From contig JAPULP010000257.1 of NCBI GenBank assembly GCA_027294815.1, positions 1-6,161 on the forward strand: DNA of 6,161 nucleotides, given 5' to 3'. Numbering within the stretch: position 1 is the first letter of the stretch; every line of letters begins with the position of its first letter. The stretch comes from Gemmatimonadota bacterium. Lineage in GTDB: Bacteria > Gemmatimonadota > Gemmatimonadetes > Gemmatimonadales > GWC2-71-9. A program made the position numbers and the translations under genes. Positions 4,666-6,161 of this stretch are shown one piece after another. Below the pieces are notes generated by a model, which had not been told where the DNA came from, made no database searches, and saw only the letters and a program-made list of their open reading frames with translations.

Positions 4666-6161
4666 ATGACGCCTTCCCTCCTGGCGCTGGCCCTCAGCGT
4701 CCTCACGCAATCCCCGGACACGGCGACGTTTGCTGACGCGGCGACCGAAGCATTCATCGTGCAGGCCCAGGGCCGCCACGCCTACCAAGACTCTCTGGTG
4801 CGGGATTATTCAGCGACGGTGAGGACGCGCATCGATGCGGGTTTTGGCCCGAGTCGGTTTGCGCGCATACGTCCAATCATGGCACACGAAACTGCGGCCA
4901 ACATTTCGTGGTCGCTTCCGAACAATCTCAAGGTCGATGTCCTGGGGGAGCGTGCGGTGTCACCGTTTCCGAACGCCGACATCGAAGCCGAGTTCGATCG
5001 GCCGTGGTTCATCCCGCGGAGTTTGGGTGACAGCATTCGCATGGTGGACGACGAGCTTCCCACGACGGCAGCGGTGCATCCGCTCGCGCCTGGTGCCGAG
5101 AAATTTTATCGCTACGCAATAACGGATTCGCTCACGATGGTGATCCCGGGGCGCACGGTTCACGCAATCGGCGTTCGCGTAGAGCCGAAAGAGCTGGGTC
5201 CATCGCTCATTGCCGGCGACATGTGGTTCGACTCCGATACGTACGAGGTTGTTCGGCTAACGTTCGTGTTTGTGGGTCAGTACACATGGGTGAGTCCCGA
5301 TGGTGAGACGCCGGCGGACAGCTCGACCGCACGCCGCGGCAACGTTTGGGCGCAGCGCATAGCCACACTCGAAGCGGATCTGGAGTATGCGTTGTACGAT
5401 CGGCTGTACTGGATGCCGTATCGGCAGCTGCTACAACTCACCGTCGATATACCGTGGTTCCTGAATCTGAAGATTCCCATCCGGTTCATCACTACGTTCT
5501 CCGAGTACGAGGTCAACCAATCGGTTTTGCCCGTGTTCGAGGTGACGCTCGATAGCGTGCTGGAGGAGACCGACTTCGACGAGCGCTGGCGGCGTCGACG
5601 CGGAATGCGTTGTCGGGAGAGTGGGAGATCTGGGGTTCGGTGTAACTCCGAGACCGGATACGTACACGCGGGTCCCAGGCCCGACGGCGGGCAGTGGGAA
5701 ATCCACTATCCTCCGCGCGATTCACTGCGCGCGTTCGACGGGTGGGAAGACGACTTGGATCTGGATCTCTCCCCCGAAGACGAACAGCGCCTGAAGGAAT
5801 CCATTGCCACGCTCGGCGCGCTGCAAGAACAGTTGCCGGCGAGTTGGGTGGGGCGCATGTCGCACCACTTCGCGTTTGAGAACTTTGGAGACATCTTTCG
5901 ATTCAACCGAGTGCAGGGTGTGTCGCTGGGCGGCGGGTATCAAGTTCGGCCGGGTCCTGCGTTCACCACGTTGCTTGGGATGGGACGGTACGGCTTCGCT
6001 GACAAACGGGTCACCGGCGCGTTGACGTGGCGTCGTGACGCACCGGGCGGTCGGTTGGATGTCAAAGCCTTCCATGACGTCCGTGAGGTCGAGCCGTGGA
6101 CGTCGGGGTTGGGATTCGGCAACTCGCTCAACGCCATCTTCGCGGGCAACGACGACGCGGA
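4666..6161 (+). CDS. Exported protein with C-terminal outer-membrane beta-barrel, DUF5686-like (3' end outside window)
   Basis: The frame stays open from ATG 4666 to the right edge (498 codons), so the protein is truncated by the window. It begins with a short hydrophobic segment (SLLALALSVL, residues 4-13) that looks like a weak signal peptide without basic residues. An in-frame TAG at 4654 excludes a longer start. The next region (about 40-300) resembles the periplasmic part of DUF5686-type proteins: RDYSATVRTRI (46-56), MWFDSDTYEVVRLTFVF (186-202), WMPYRQLLQLTVDIPWFLNLKIPIRF (about 247-272). From about residue 398, GRMSHHFAFENFGDIFRFNRVQGVSLGGGY and following alternating aromatic/polar strands mark the start of an outer-membrane barrel. 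The role is unknown; such proteins sit in the outer membrane of diderm bacteria. Residues about 306-345 are Arg/Cys-rich and atypical, possibly from small compensating frameshifts. Family assignment is from pattern only. Confidence 0.75.
   Translation, partial: MTPSLLALALSVLTQSPDTATFADAATEAFIVQAQGRHAYQDSLVRDYSATVRTRIDAGFGPSRFARIRPIMAHETAANISWSLPNNLKVDVLGERAVSPFPNADIEAEFDRPWFIPRSLGDSIRMVDDELPTTAAVHPLAPGAEKFYRYAITDSLTMVIPGRTVHAIGVRVEPKELGPSLIAGDMWFDSDTYEVVRLTFVFVGQYTWVSPDGETPADSSTARRGNVWAQRIATLEADLEYALYDRLYWMPYRQLLQLTVDIPWFLNLKIPIRFITTFSEYEVNQSVLPVFEVTLDSVLEETDFDERWRRRRGMRCRESGRSGVRCNSETGYVHAGPRPDGGQWEIHYPPRDSLRAFDGWEDDLDLDLSPEDEQRLKESIATLGALQEQLPASWVGRMSHHFAFENFGDIFRFNRVQGVSLGGGYQVRPGPAFTTLLGMGRYGFADKRVTGALTWRRDAPGGRLDVKAFHDVREVEPWTSGLGFGNSLNAIFAGNDDA

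Noticed and set aside
4173..4757. 194-codon open frame on the minus strand across the PAS-Fis gene
   Set aside because: The plus-strand frame has recognisable PAS-like and Fis domains; the antisense product shows none.
5722..6075. 117-codon open frame on the minus strand over the barrel gene
   Set aside because: Antisense to the barrel-type frame that stays open to the window end; no supporting features.

Overview
The window is GC-rich bacterial DNA with five protein-coding genes packed at high density. No tRNA, rRNA, CRISPR array, insertion sequence or phage gene is visible. The third codon position is strongly GC-biased, there is a phosphofructokinase of the PKTIDND type, and a large outer-membrane barrel protein points to a diderm organism. 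The combination of a compact PAS-Fis regulator and a DUF5686-like barrel protein resembles what I associate with Gemmatimonadota or neighbouring diderm phyla. That placement is an impression from protein style, not a search result.

Layout. (1) Positions 2-805, plus strand: the C-terminal part of a 6-phosphofructokinase, cut by the window edge. (2) Positions 834-3401, plus strand: a large DEAH-type (DEIH) superfamily 2 helicase of 855 residues starting 28 bases after the kinase stop, so possibly co-transcribed with it. (3) Positions 3398-3979, minus strand: a TetR-family repressor that converges on the helicase, with the two stop codons overlapping. (4) Positions 3980-4148: a divergent control region with an 18-base inverted repeat next to the tetR start, a second 10-base palindrome and a short direct repeat. 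(5) Positions 4149-4610, plus strand: a 153-residue regulator made of a PAS-like domain and a Fis-type helix-turn-helix, without the AAA+ domain that usually joins them. (6) Positions 4666 to the right edge, plus strand: an exported protein with a periplasmic region followed by the beginning of an outer-membrane beta-barrel, cut by the window edge.

How the parts relate. The kinase serves glycolysis and the helicase probably acts on RNA or DNA; nothing visible links their jobs beyond adjacency. The TetR gene and the PAS-Fis gene are divergent and share a 169-base region, so the repressor very likely controls itself and may control the PAS-Fis gene. The barrel gene follows the PAS-Fis gene by 55 bases in the same direction and may be its operon partner or target.

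The points most worth a second look are: a PTR (motif Ia-like) segment placed before, rather than after, the Walker A loop of the helicase; the AAA+-less PAS-Fis regulator; a short stretch of the barrel gene around 5585-5680 where coding character appears to move into other frames and back; and the strong palindromic operator at the tetR start. I see no clear evidence for a new multi-gene system.
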